DNA from: Candidatus Polarisedimenticolia bacterium
Lineage (GTDB): Bacteria > Acidobacteriota > Polarisedimenticolia > Gp22-AA2
NCBI GenBank assembly: GCA_036001465.1
Contig: DASYUH010000053.1
Location: forward strand, 1 to 46,339
Direction of reading: 5' to 3'
Length of the DNA: 46,339 bases
The translations under genes were made by a program, and so were the position numbers. Below are positions 6,602-15,474 of this stretch, piece after piece. The notes under the pieces were generated by a model. That model ran no database searches, was not told the origin of the DNA, and saw only the letters and a list, made by a program, of their open reading frames with translations. The first letter of the stretch is position 1, and every line of letters begins with the position of its first letter.

Positions 6602-8938
6602 TCAGGGTATCCAGTACCAGGCCTTGACGCGGGCCCAGCGGATGGCGGGGCGGAAGATCACGTCCCAGAGCGGGCGCCGGCCGGCGGCGATCTTGGCGTA
6701 GCCGGTCATGTCGGACTTGAGGAGGCCGTCGGGGTTCGGGACCTCGGTCACCACGCGCAGGACGCGGGTCGAGGCGCCGGGGATCTGCAGGGCGGCGAGA
6801 TCGGCCGAGTCCTCCTGGACGATCGCGGTGGTCGAGGTCCGTGATGCGGGGGCCGCGACGGGGGCGATGCTCACCACGCGGCCTTCAATCGGGGTATCGT
6901 GCCACGTCCAGGCGATCAGGCGGACGGGCGCCCCGGGCCGGACCTCGCTGACCTCCTCCTCGCTCACTTCCACCTCGGCCCGCACCGTGCGCGCGTCCTC
7001 GATCTCCATCACCAGGTCGCGCTGTCCGGGCTTCAGGTACATGCCGGAGACCAGCTCGACGTCGGGCGTGACGACGCGTCCGGCGATGGGGCTCGACAGC
7101 GTGGTGCTTTCGAGATCGGCGAGGTAGTCGTCCGCCAGGGCCTGCAGCGCCTTCTGATCGGCGAGGAGCGCACGCACCTGCTCCTCGCGGGACGGGCTGA
7201 TGATCAGGTCGAGGTCGGCGAGCGCCTCCTGCAGCCGGGAGGCGTCCATGTCGCGCTGGTGCAGGGCGTTCTCGTAGTCCTTCTCCGAGACCAGGCCGTC
7301 CTCGAAGAGGCGGGTCACGCGCTCGGCGCGCGGCTTGCTCCACGCCAGGGCCGCCTGGGCCTTGCGCACGCCGGCCCGCACGCGCTCGATCTGCTCCGGC
7401 CTGGCGCCGCTCTCGACGAGAGCCAGCTCCGCCCGCACCCTGTCGACCTGGCCCTGCGCGGCGACCAGGTTCCGCGTCGAGGCCCGCCCGGAGAGGAGGG
7501 CCAGCGGCTGGCCGGCCTCGACCCACTGCCCCTCGCTCACCAGGACCTGCTCGACGACCCCCTCGACCTCGGAGCGGATCTCCGCGCGCTGCCTCGGCAG
7601 GAAGCGGAACGGCCCGCCGGTCTCGTAGGCGACGGGGATGAATCCGAGGGCGGCGATGGCGCCGGCCAGCGCCAGGCGCGCCCCCCAGCGGAGCGGGCCG
7701 CCGCCGCGCGCGCACAGCCAGCGGAACGGGCGCAGCTTCATGAGGACGTGGAACAGCGGCTTCTGGGCGAAGTAGACCGCCACCAGGATCGTGGCGATCG
7801 CGCCGGCCCCTTCGTACGCCGGCGTGAGCTGGCTCCAGAACATCCACAGCACGACCCCCAGGTGCAGGAAGGCGTAGAAGAACGTGAGGGCCCCGTAGAG
7901 CAGGAACCAGCGTTTCTCGCGCCGCGTGAGGATCTCGGGGAGGGGCCGCCTGAGCGTCCACGAGCCGAGGATGGCGAGCGAGCGCTCGCGCAGGCGCGGC
8001 ACCCCGATGATGCTGACGAGGAGAAGGTAGCCGTCCATCTGGACGAGCGGGTTGGCCCCGAAGAGCAGGAGACCCATCCCGGCGGCGAACGACATCGACA
8101 GCCAGAAGAGGTTGGCCGCGGAACCGGGGGCGGTCAGCCACCAGCCGATCGTCCCCACTCCCCAGACCAGGAGCTGGTAGAAGATGCCGGAGAAGATCGC
8201 CCAGCGGCGCTTCTCCTTCCCGGCGACCCAGATGATCTCCCCCCAGTCGCAGTACAGGGCGGGCATGACGTAGTAGAGAAGCCCCAGCCCGATTCCGGAG
8301 ACCTGCCCGCCGCAGCGCTTGCACATGATGCCGTGCACCAGCGCCCGCGGGCTCTGGACCACGAAGCACGACAGCGCCATGGTGAGGGCGACGAACCCGG
8401 GCGACCAGTGGAGCCAGACGGCATGGGTGTAGGCGCCGAAGCGGAGCGCCAGGATGACGGAGGAGGCGGCGAGCGCGGCGGCCCCGGCGTACTGCGCCGG
8501 GCGGCTGAACAGCCACCCGAGGCGGCGGCCGAGGGCCGCCAGGAAACGGTCTCCCTTCATCAGCCTGATCCGGGCGAGCGGCAGGAAGACCTCGGGGTCG
8601 AGGATCTCGGCGAAGGTGCGTCGCCGCTGCCGGGCGCTCACGTCGGCCAGGAGCCCCTGATCGGCCAGCTGGCCCAGGAACACCTCGAAGTCCTTCTCGC
8701 GGAGCGGCGCCCCGAACTTCTCGCCGTAGAGGGCGTAGATGTCGTCGAGGGACGTCCGGCCGTCCAGCTTCTCGCACAGGAAGGCGCCCGCCTCGCCGCA
8801 CTCGAACACGAGGAGGGTCTTCGGGTCGCGGACGAAGTGCTGCGCGGGCATCTCCCCCCTGGCCGGCCAGGAGAAATGCTCCACGTCGCTCCTCAGTCGG
8901 GGCAGCCCCTCCGCGAACCCTTCATCTCGGCCGCTCAT
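6602..8938 (-). CDS. PqqD-like / inactive M50-like membrane domain / HlyD fusion protein
   Basis: The 778-residue product ends the operon. Residues about 20-115 resemble PqqD-type winged-helix binding domains. Residues 140-450 form a multi-span membrane domain organised like M50 (site-2) peptidases. The zinc motif HExxH is replaced by HGIMC at 202-206, although the second M50 signature NPLVQMDG (296-303) is kept, so peptidase activity is unlikely. From about 455 follows an HlyD/RND-type periplasmic adaptor with a biotinyl-lipoyl hairpin, a coiled coil and a beta-barrel, ending WYWIP. This C-terminal half is homologous to the HlyD gene at 35284-36507. The ATG overlaps the TPR stop (ATGA). I infer a role in exporting the cluster product; the partner ATPase is not in the window. 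Confidence 0.82.
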   Translation of the reverse strand: MSGRDEGFAEGLPRLRSDVEHFSWPARGEMPAQHFVRDPKTLLVFECGEAGAFLCEKLDGRTSLDDIYALYGEKFGAPLREKDFEVFLGQLADQGLLADVSARQRRRTFAEILDPEVFLPLARIRLMKGDRFLAALGRRLGWLFSRPAQYAGAAALAASSVILALRFGAYTHAVWLHWSPGFVALTMALSCFVVQSPRALVHGIMCKRCGGQVSGIGLGLLYYVMPALYCDWGEIIWVAGKEKRRWAIFSGIFYQLLVWGVGTIGWWLTAPGSAANLFWLSMSFAAGMGLLLFGANPLVQMDGYLLLVSIIGVPRLRERSLAILGSWTLRRPLPEILTRREKRWFLLYGALTFFYAFLHLGVVLWMFWSQLTPAYEGAGAIATILVAVYFAQKPLFHVLMKLRPFRWLCARGGGPLRWGARLALAGAIAALGFIPVAYETGGPFRFLPRQRAEIRSEVEGVVEQVLVSEGQWVEAGQPLALLSGRASTRNLVAAQGQVDRVRAELALVESGARPEQIERVRAGVRKAQAALAWSKPRAERVTRLFEDGLVSEKDYENALHQRDMDASRLQEALADLDLIISPSREEQVRALLADQKALQALADDYLADLESTTLSSPIAGRVVTPDVELVSGMYLKPGQRDLVMEIEDARTVRAEVEVSEEEVSEVRPGAPVRLIAWTWHDTPIEGRVVSIAPVAAPASRTSTTAIVQEDSADLAALQIPGASTRVLRVVTEVPNPDGLLKSDMTGYAKIAAGRRPLWDVIFRPAIRWARVKAWYWIP

Positions 8939-10071
8939 CCGACCTCGACCTTCGCCAGGCGTTCCTTCGCGGCCTCGAGGCCGGGCTCGATCTCGAGCGC
9001 CTTGCGGTAGGCCGCGGCCGCGCTCCGGGCGTCGTTCAGCGCCCGGAAGGCATCCCCCAGGTCGAGGTGCGCCGCCGCCTTGCGGGCGTTGATCCGGATC
9101 GATGCGTGGTACTCGGCGATGGCGCGCGTGTAGTCCGCCTGCTGCGCGTGGGCGTTCCCCAGCCGCCGGTGGGCCTCGGCGTAGAGCCGGTTGTGCCGGA
9201 TCGCTTCCTGGAAGGCGGCGATCGCCTCGGCGGGCCGGTCGCGCGCCAGGTGCAGGTTGCCGATCCGGAGATGGACGCCGGCGCGGTTCGGCTTGAGGCG
9301 CAGCGCCTCCTGGTACGCCGCCAGGGCCCCGGCGTATTTCCCCTGCTCGGCATGCAGATCGCCGATCCTCAGGCGGGCCACGACCAGGGTGGGGCGGATG
9401 GCCAGCGCGGCCTCGAACTCGGCGATCGCCTCGGCGTGCCTCCTGCCCGAGGCCAGCAGGTCTCCGAGCTGCACGTGCGCCGTCGCGAGCTGCGGGTTCG
9501 TCTGCAGCGCCCCCTCGTACGCCTGGAAGGCCTCGGCGTCCTGGCCCATGGCCAGGTGGGCCCGGCCGAGGCGGAACGAGGCGAGGAGGAAATCGGGCTT
9601 CAGGCGGAGCGTTTCCCTGAACTCCTCGGCCGCCTCGACGTGGCGCTTCTGGGCCAGATAGACGTTCCCCAGGGTGAAGTGGACGAAGGGGCGGTCCGGG
9701 TTCTGCCGCAGGACCAGGAGAAACTCCTCCGCGGCCTCGTCCAGGCGCTTCTCCTGGAGGTGGATGAGTCCGAGACAGTAGTGGGCCTCGGCCAGGTCGG
9801 GATTGTGCTCCAGGGCCGCGGCGTAGCACGCGGCGGCGCGGTCCCCCTGCCTCTGCCTCAGGTAGACGTTTCCGAGACCGAAGTGCGCCATGGCGGAGTC
9901 GGGCTTCTCCTCGAGGGCCGCCTCGAACTCCCGGATCGCCTCGGCGTACTTCTTCTGCTTCAGATACAGGTTGCCGATGACGATGCGCGTCTCGGGTCCC
10001 TTCCCCATGGGGCGAAGCCGCGGGATCGGCGGCTCGCCGGGTTCGTTCGTCTCGTCCGAATCGGGTCGCAT
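8935..10071 (-). CDS. TPR-repeat protein
   Basis: After a short charged, proline-rich start, almost the whole protein (378 residues from this start) is tandem 34-residue tetratricopeptide repeats, about ten in number. The TPR pattern (G/A at 8, A at 20, P at 32) is clear, with units such as AEAIREFEAALEEKPDSAMA. There is no signal peptide, so it is likely a cytoplasmic scaffold, perhaps bringing synthases or tailoring enzymes to the downstream membrane protein it is coupled to by ATGA. I chose ATG 10071; an in-frame TTG at 10083 would add four residues but has no better ribosome site. Confidence 0.85.
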   Translation of the reverse strand: MRPDSDETNEPGEPPIPRLRPMGKGPETRIVIGNLYLKQKKYAEAIREFEAALEEKPDSAMAHFGLGNVYLRQRQGDRAAACYAAALEHNPDLAEAHYCLGLIHLQEKRLDEAAEEFLLVLRQNPDRPFVHFTLGNVYLAQKRHVEAAEEFRETLRLKPDFLLASFRLGRAHLAMGQDAEAFQAYEGALQTNPQLATAHVQLGDLLASGRRHAEAIAEFEAALAIRPTLVVARLRIGDLHAEQGKYAGALAAYQEALRLKPNRAGVHLRIGNLHLARDRPAEAIAAFQEAIRHNRLYAEAHRRLGNAHAQQADYTRAIAEYHASIRINARKAAAHLDLGDAFRALNDARSAAAAYRKALEIEPGLEAAKERLAKVEVG

Positions 10072-10087
10072 CGCTATTCTCAAAGCC

Positions 10088-11050
10088 CTACGGCATCGGG
10101 TGTTCGGCGAAGAACTTCAACATCACGTCGTTCGAGATGTCCTTGGTCGTCTTGCCGATGTACCAGGTCATGACCGGCTTGCCGCCCGGCCAGGAATGGC
10201 CGCCCCCCTCGATGCGGCAGAGCCCGACCGCGGTGCCGTCGGCGCAGCGGTCGTACACCTCGCAGGAGACCTCTCCCTTGTTGTAGAGCGGCCGGTGGTC
10301 CTGCGAGCAGCGGTCGATCTTCAGCCAGGTCTGCAGGAACTCCTCCACCGAGGGGAAGGGGTGCCTGGCGCCGGCCCCCTTGAAGTCCCCGCCCCCCTTG
10401 TAGGGGACGAACTTGTCCCCCGTGCCGTGGTAGATGAGGACCGAGACCGGGCGCTTCGGCGTGCAGGTGGAGTCCATCATCGCCCCCGAGATCGGGGCGA
10501 TGGCGGCGATCTTGTCGGACAGGTCGCACGCCAGGTTGTTGGCGAACATGCCGCCGTTCGAGATGCCGGTGGCGTACACCCTCTTCGGGTCGACGCACCC
10601 CGTCCCGACCAGCTCGTCGATCAGGGCCGACATGAACTCGATGTCCGGCGATCCCTTCTCCATCGCCAGCCCGCAGCACTCCGCGGCGTTCCAGGTCCCG
10701 CCGATGAGGCCTTTCATTCCCGAGGGGTAGGCGGCGATGAACCCGTTCGCGTCCGCCGCCGGGTCCATCATGGAAAATCCCTTCACGTTCGGGCCGGACC
10801 CGGCGCCGCCGTGCAGGGTGATCACCATCGGCCGCGCCCTGCCCGCGCCGGACGGCGGCACGTGGAGGACGTACTCGCGCTTCTTCCCCTTCACCATGAT
10901 GGTCCGGTTGCTGTCCCCCGGCTTGAGGGTGCACTCGCCCCGGGCGGGCGGCGCCTCGGGGGGCGCGGACGGACGGGCATAGGTGCAGACGGCGAACAGG
11001 CAGAGCGGCAGGGCGACGAGAGGGCCCGCGATGGTGGACGGAAGTCTCAA
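10088..11050 (-). CDS. Secreted PHB-depolymerase/feruloyl-esterase-like hydrolase (LpqC family)
   Basis: This is an alpha/beta hydrolase of 320 residues with signal peptide MRLPSTIAGPLVALPLC... The triad is visible as Ser164 in GISNGG, Asp212 in GTGDKFVP and His285 in GGGHSWPGG, with an HGG oxyanion segment at 80-82. Several cysteines suggest disulfides in the periplasm. The family cleaves esters of polyhydroxyalkanoates or feruloylated polysaccharides; here it may trim or release an exported lipid. I chose TTG 11050 because GAGGAGGAGG lies 5-6 nt upstream and gives a clean signal peptide. The longer GTG start at 11086 would overlap the SDR gene and bury it. Confidence 0.82.
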   Translation of the reverse strand: MRLPSTIAGPLVALPLCLFAVCTYARPSAPPEAPPARGECTLKPGDSNRTIMVKGKKREYVLHVPPSGAGRARPMVITLHGGAGSGPNVKGFSMMDPAADANGFIAAYPSGMKGLIGGTWNAAECCGLAMEKGSPDIEFMSALIDELVGTGCVDPKRVYATGISNGGMFANNLACDLSDKIAAIAPISGAMMDSTCTPKRPVSVLIYHGTGDKFVPYKGGGDFKGAGARHPFPSVEEFLQTWLKIDRCSQDHRPLYNKGEVSCEVYDRCADGTAVGLCRIEGGGHSWPGGKPVMTWYIGKTTKDISNDVMLKFFAEHPMP

Positions 11051-11063
11051 GTGGTCCTCCTCC

Positions 11064-11816
11064 TCATGTCGTGGAGCGCCGGGCACGGGACGGCGCGATC
11101 ACGGGATTGAGCAGCCACGTGTCTTCGGGCAAGGCCACAAGATACAGGATGAAGTCGGCGACGCGCTCCGCCGACAGCATGTCCCTGGGCCGGAAGATGG
11201 GGCCGTTCTGGGCCAGGATCGGAGTGTCCACGACCTCGGGGAGGACCGACTGCACGCGGATGCCGTACGGACGGACCTCCTCCGCCAGGCTCTCGGACAG
11301 CCCGATGACGCCGAACTTGGAGGCGCAGTACGCCGAGTCGCAGGCGACCCCCTTGCGCCCCGACATGGAGGACAGCGTGATGATGTTGCCGCGCCTCTGC
11401 TTCTGCATGACCGGAAGGACGGCGCGGATGGTCAGGAACATGCCGGTGAGGTTCGTCTCGATCACCCGGTCCCAGGCGTCCGCGGAGGTGTCGGCGAGCG
11501 TCTGCGGCTTGCCCGGCACGCCGCGCAGGATGCCGGCGCTCGCCACCAGGATGTCGATGCGGCCGAAGCGCTCGAGGGCCTCGTCCCGCATGGCGTTCAC
11601 CTGGTCTTCCCGCCGCACGTCCACGGCCCGGCCGAAAACCGCCGCCCCCGGGCGCCCGGCCAAAAGGCCTCGGACGGTCTCCGCGGTGCGCTCCGGGCTC
11701 ACGTCGGCCACCAGGACGGAGGCCCCCTCGCGCACGAGACGCGACGCGACCGCCAGCCCGATGCCGCTGGCGCCACCCGTGACGATCGCCGCCTGTCCCT
11801 CGAGACGCCCGCTCAC
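11064..11816 (-). CDS. Short-chain dehydrogenase/reductase (SDR 1)
   Basis: A classical SDR of 250 residues: TGGASGIG nucleotide site near 14-21, VDV acidic turn, ASAG, Ser in SSMSG and YCASK catalytic Tyr/Lys. It should oxidise or reduce a hydroxyl/keto group with NAD(P)(H). The C-terminus (PEDTWLLNPVIAPSR) matches that of the neighbouring SDR 2, so the pair arose by duplication. The GTG start overlaps the SDR 2 stop by 4 nt (GTGA). Likely a tailoring step on the synthase product. Confidence 0.85.
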   Translation of the reverse strand: MSGRLEGQAAIVTGGASGIGLAVASRLVREGASVLVADVSPERTAETVRGLLAGRPGAAVFGRAVDVRREDQVNAMRDEALERFGRIDILVASAGILRGVPGKPQTLADTSADAWDRVIETNLTGMFLTIRAVLPVMQKQRRGNIITLSSMSGRKGVACDSAYCASKFGVIGLSESLAEEVRPYGIRVQSVLPEVVDTPILAQNGPIFRPRDMLSAERVADFILYLVALPEDTWLLNPVIAPSRARRSTT

Positions 11817-12664
11817 GCGACCGGCTCCTCGCCCCGTCCGATCGAGGCCCCGGGGCCGGGGGCCCGGAAGGCGGGCCGGCGGTGGCTGCGCAGGGGAACG
11901 ATGACCGGGTTGTGCAGCACCGTGTCGCGCGGCAGCAGGACGGTGTACAGGATGAGCTCGGTGACCCGCTCGACCGGCATGGTCTTCTCGGGCGGGGGGA
12001 CCGGCAGGTTCTGGTCCCACATCGCCGTCGACGCCGGGCCGGGACAGATGGTCGTCACGCGGATGCCGGAGCGCCGCACCTCTTCGGACAGCGATTCGCT
12101 CAGGCCGATGATGCCGAACTTCGAGGCGCAGTAGGCGGCGTCGTAGGCGAAGCCGCGCAACCCGGAGGTGGACGAGACATTGATGATGTCGCCGCTCTTC
12201 TGGCTCGTCATCGCCGGCAGGACGGCGCGGTTCGACAGGAACGTGCCGCGCAGGTTGGTGCGCAGGATGGCGTTCCAGTCGAGAAGCGTGAGCTCGGTCG
12301 CCGTCTTCGGGCCCTTGCCGCTTCTCAGGATGCCGGCCGAGGCGAGCAGGATGTCGATGCGGCCGAAGCGCTCGAGCACGCGATCGGCCATCCGCGCCAT
12401 GTCCTCTTCGCTCCCCACGTCGAGCACCAGGGACAGGTGCCCGGCTCCGGGCGCCGTGCCGGCCTTCCCGGCCTCCGCGATCGTCTCCTCCAGGCGGGAG
12501 GCGCTGCGCCCGACGGCCACCACCGAGGCCCCCGCGCGCGCGAAGGCGACGGCGGCCGAGCGGCCGATGCCGCTGCTGCCGCCGGTCACCACGGCGACCT
12601 TGCCGAGCAGGGGCGGCCCGGCGTCCGGGACCGTGGACGGCGGGGGGCCCTCAGGCGGCGTCAT
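11813..12664 (-). CDS. Short-chain dehydrogenase/reductase (SDR 2)
   Basis: A 283-residue SDR with TGGSSGIG near 27-34, LASAGIL, SSTSG and YCASK, plus a proline-rich N-terminal extension and a charged C-terminal tail not shared with SDR 1. The cores of SDR 1 and SDR 2 are clearly similar (GRIDILxASAGILR, IGLSESLxEEVR, LHNPVI/LLNPVI). The ATG lies 14 nt inside the end of the upstream methyltransferase gene. Role inferred as ketoreduction or alcohol oxidation in the cluster pathway; the cofactor cannot be decided from the sequence. Confidence 0.85.
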   Translation of the reverse strand: MTPPEGPPPSTVPDAGPPLLGKVAVVTGGSSGIGRSAAVAFARAGASVVAVGRSASRLEETIAEAGKAGTAPGAGHLSLVLDVGSEEDMARMADRVLERFGRIDILLASAGILRSGKGPKTATELTLLDWNAILRTNLRGTFLSNRAVLPAMTSQKSGDIINVSSTSGLRGFAYDAAYCASKFGIIGLSESLSEEVRRSGIRVTTICPGPASTAMWDQNLPVPPPEKTMPVERVTELILYTVLLPRDTVLHNPVIVPLRSHRRPAFRAPGPGASIGRGEEPVA

Positions 12665-13583
12665 GCGATCCTCCCGGCCCGGTCGCCTCGCCGTTCCGCA
12701 CGGCGATCACCTCGAGCCACAGCCGCGGGACCGTCTGCCGGCCGGTGGCTTCGAGGACCGGGGCGACCGATCGCGCCAGCGCCTCGCTCGCCAGGGGGAC
12801 GGGGAAGCCGCTCAGGAGGGCGCCGGCGCATCCTGCATAGGCGCCGATCGCCTCGAACGAGCTGCGGGTCATGACCGCGGTGCGCCGGTTCACGCTCCTT
12901 ATGGCGAACCCGCGGCCCGTCAGGGCGGCGGTGTACTCGTCGGGGGAGGGCCAGCGGCGCAGGAAAGGGGCGTCCCCCCGCCCGCGGGCGCGCGTGAGGC
13001 CCGGCCGCCCCTGGCTCCGCTCCTCGGCGTCCCGGCGCAGGACATACTTGAGCGCCTCCTTGACCCACTCCTCGTAGAAGCGCTCCGTTCCGGGAAGGAA
13101 CGTCCCGGCGAAGAAGGAGGTGTTGAAGGCGAACAGGCCGCCGGGGCGCAGGACGCGATGGACCTCGTCGAGGAGCGGCCCCGGCTCCTTGAAGTAGTGG
13201 ATGGCGTTGCCCATCAGGACCACGTCGGCGTCCGCGGACAGGACCGGCAGGCGGTCCGCCGAAGCGTTGACCAGCCGCACCCGGTCCGCGCGCCTCGGCT
13301 CGACGGGGGCTTCGAGCAGCCGGCGGCGCGCGTGGGCCAGGGACGCCCGCGACAGGTCCACGCCGAGGATCCGATCCGGCCCGCGAAGCTCGTCGAGCAG
13401 CAGCTCGGTCATGGTCCCGGTGCCGCACGCCAGGTCGAGGACACGGATCCCGCCGGAGCGCGGCACGCCGCCGAGCTCCAGGCTCCGGACGAAATCCCGG
13501 TTCAGCTCGACGTACGACGGCTCCCGGGAGAACGGGTCGTACGACGTGTCGATCGTCCCCGGACCGGCGGCCGCGTTGTCCAT
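12651..13583 (-). CDS. Class I SAM-dependent methyltransferase (distinct type)
   Basis: The 310-residue protein has motif I VLDLACGTGT near 48-57, an acidic GVDL after strand 2, NAIHYFKEPG for motif IV and a VLRPGG turn, so it is a Rossmann-type methyltransferase of the UbiE/Methyltransf_11 kind. It differs from the three related methyltransferases upstream: it lacks their YGYW/ACEN N-terminal block and has its own C-terminal helical part. Start ATG shares its A with the preceding TGA stop. Substrate unknown. Confidence 0.83.
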   Translation of the reverse strand: MDNAAAGPGTIDTSYDPFSREPSYVELNRDFVRSLELGGVPRSGGIRVLDLACGTGTMTELLLDELRGPDRILGVDLSRASLAHARRRLLEAPVEPRRADRVRLVNASADRLPVLSADADVVLMGNAIHYFKEPGPLLDEVHRVLRPGGLFAFNTSFFAGTFLPGTERFYEEWVKEALKYVLRRDAEERSQGRPGLTRARGRGDAPFLRRWPSPDEYTAALTGRGFAIRSVNRRTAVMTRSSFEAIGAYAGCAGALLSGFPVPLASEALARSVAPVLEATGRQTVPRLWLEVIAVRNGEATGPGGSHDAA

Positions 13584-14368
13584 CAGCTCTTGAGCGCCCA
13601 TCCGACCACGTAGTGTCGCATCCAGAAAAGGGTCAGGCCGAGGGCGGCCATGGCCCGGTTGTAGCCCTTGCGATCGATCGTGCCGGCGTCGAACCGCCGC
13701 CTCAGGAAGCGCGTGTAATGCCGCACGTACGGCACGAGGACCCGGTCGGTCGCGTCCTCCACCTCGACCCGGCGGAACCCGACGCGGCGGAACAGGGCCC
13801 GGTACTCGGCGATCCCGCGGACGAAGTTCGCGCCGCGCCGCGCCGGCGAGCGGCTCTCCAGCCACCACTCCACCAGGATGTCCGAGAAGACCAGCCTCCC
13901 GCCGGGGCGGAGCACGCGGTAGGCTTCGTAGAGGAATTTCTCGCGCGTGTTGAAATCGGAGCAGGCTTCGACACAGATGGCATTGTCGATCGATTCATCG
14001 GGGAAGGCGAGCCGCGTCGCGTCCATCGCCAAAAAGGCGCAGCCCGGGGCGTTGGCGCGCCCGGTGGCGAGCTGCTTCGTCGAGATGTTGATCGCCGTCA
14101 CCGCCTCCGGCGGGTAGTTCCTGAGCAGGTGACGCGTCGTCGCCCCCTTCCCGCAACCGACGTCGAGGATCCCCCCCGTCTTGTCGGGGATGAACGACAG
14201 GAGCTTCTCGACCATGTTCTCGCACGCCTCCTTGAGCGAGCCCGTCGTCGGGGACCAGTAGCCGAGGTTGTGGAAGTCGCTCCCCTCGTACAGGGCGTGC
14301 GCCAGGTCCCCGTACATGGAGCGGTCGTAACGCTCGTTGATGATCCGATCGAAGCGGGCGCCCGGCAT
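13583..14368 (-). CDS. SAM-dependent methyltransferase, cluster paralog A
   Basis: A 261-residue methyltransferase with the block NLGYW...KEACENMVEKLL before motif I ILDVGCGKG (67-75), NISTKQL, DATRLAFPDES and VLRPGGRLVFSD. The same layout occurs in paralog B and in the C-terminal domain of the propeller fusion. These resemble small-molecule O/N/C-methyltransferases of natural product pathways. It is the shortest of the three and lacks the charged C-terminal tails of the others. There is a 26-nt gap to the upstream gene with a GGAG site. Confidence 0.85.
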   Translation of the reverse strand: MPGARFDRIINERYDRSMYGDLAHALYEGSDFHNLGYWSPTTGSLKEACENMVEKLLSFIPDKTGGILDVGCGKGATTRHLLRNYPPEAVTAINISTKQLATGRANAPGCAFLAMDATRLAFPDESIDNAICVEACSDFNTREKFLYEAYRVLRPGGRLVFSDILVEWWLESRSPARRGANFVRGIAEYRALFRRVGFRRVEVEDATDRVLVPYVRHYTRFLRRRFDAGTIDRKGYNRAMAALGLTLFWMRHYVVGWALKS

Positions 14369-14394
14369 GAGGGTGGCTCTCCGTCCCGGCCGAT

Positions 14395-15474
14395 CTACCG
14401 GGCCCGGCGCAGGGCGCGCGCCGCTTCGAGGTAGAGGAGCGCGCGCGCCGCGTGCTTGCGGGCGCCGGGCCGGTCCCCTTCGCGGGTGAGCATCTGCGCC
14501 CAGGCCTCCTCCAGGCGGGCCATGCGGCGCAGCCGCATGGCGCGCTCGGTCCCGGCCAGGCGGGCGTGATCGACCAGGGTGCGGAACCCGTTCGGCTTTC
14601 CGGGGGAGGGGCCCAGCCATTCGGCCCCGGGAGGCACCGTCTCCTCGACGCCGGCCGTCTCGCCGTCGTCTTCCCGCGGCACCTCCGGCTTGGGAGCGGC
14701 CGCCAGGACGTAGTAGCGGGTGCTCAGGGCGCTGACCAGCCGGCGGGTCATGAACTGGTTGTACGTCTTGCGGTTGATGCGCCCCGCCTCGAACAGCCCG
14801 CACAGGTAACGGGTGATCGAGCGGCTCGATCGCACCCAGCTCTCCTCGGTGACGTCCTGGACTTCCGGATCGTCGAATCCGGCGCGGACCAGGACCGCCG
14901 CGTACGCCTGCGGATCGCGCACGTGGTTCTGCGGGTGGAGCATCCGGCTCACCGAATCGGCCCAGCGCTCGCACAGGATGTCGGCGAGGACGAGCCGGCC
15001 GCCCGGCTTGAGGACGCGCCAGGCCTCCTGCAGGAAGCGGCTGCGCGGCTGGAAGTGGAACGCCGCCTCGACGCAGATCACCGTGTCGAACGATTCGGAG
15101 GGGAAGTCCAGCCGCGTCGCATCCATCTGCCGGAAGGTGCAGCCGGGCGTGAACCGGCGCGCGACCTCGAGGTTCTTCTCGGCGAAATCGACGGCCGTGA
15201 TCCTCTCGGGGGCGTAGTGACGGAGCAGGTGGCGCGTCGTGGCGCCGACGCCGCACGCCACGTCGAGAATGGTCCCCGACTTGTCGGGGACCAGGGCCAG
15301 GAGCTTCTCCATGAGGTTCTCGCAGGCCTCGCGCGCCCCCCTGGTCTCCGTCTCCCAGTAGCCGTAGTTCGCGAAGCAGCTCCCCTCGAAGTACTCGCCC
15401 TGGGGGCCCAGGAGCGAATCCTCCGACATCCACTGCTCGTAGTGCGACCGGATCCCGGTGCCGCGTTCAGTCAC
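14395..15474 (-). CDS. SAM-dependent methyltransferase, cluster paralog B, with helical tail
   Basis: Of 359 residues, the first 250 match paralog A (FANYGYW, ACENLMEKLL, ILDVACGVGATTRHLL, DATRLDFPSESF, VLKPGGRLVLADI). The last 100 form a basic, Arg/Ala-rich helical tail of unknown role. I chose GTG 15474: it lies 5 nt after GGGGA, overlaps the upstream stop by 8 nt, and gives an N-terminus (SHYEQWM) that aligns with HYDRAM of the fusion paralog. The ATG at residue 16 would cut this conserved start. Confidence 0.82.
   Translation of the reverse strand: MTERGTGIRSHYEQWMSEDSLLGPQGEYFEGSCFANYGYWETETRGAREACENLMEKLLALVPDKSGTILDVACGVGATTRHLLRHYAPERITAVDFAEKNLEVARRFTPGCTFRQMDATRLDFPSESFDTVICVEAAFHFQPRSRFLQEAWRVLKPGGRLVLADILCERWADSVSRMLHPQNHVRDPQAYAAVLVRAGFDDPEVQDVTEESWVRSSRSITRYLCGLFEAGRINRKTYNQFMTRRLVSALSTRYYVLAAAPKPEVPREDDGETAGVEETVPPGAEWLGPSPGKPNGFRTLVDHARLAGTERAMRLRRMARLEEAWAQMLTREGDRPGARKHAARALLYLEAARALRRAR

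Noticed and set aside
11050-11086. GTG start at 11086 for the esterase
   Set aside because: It would overlap the SDR gene and place a charged segment before the signal peptide; TTG 11050 has a strong GAGGAGGAGG site.
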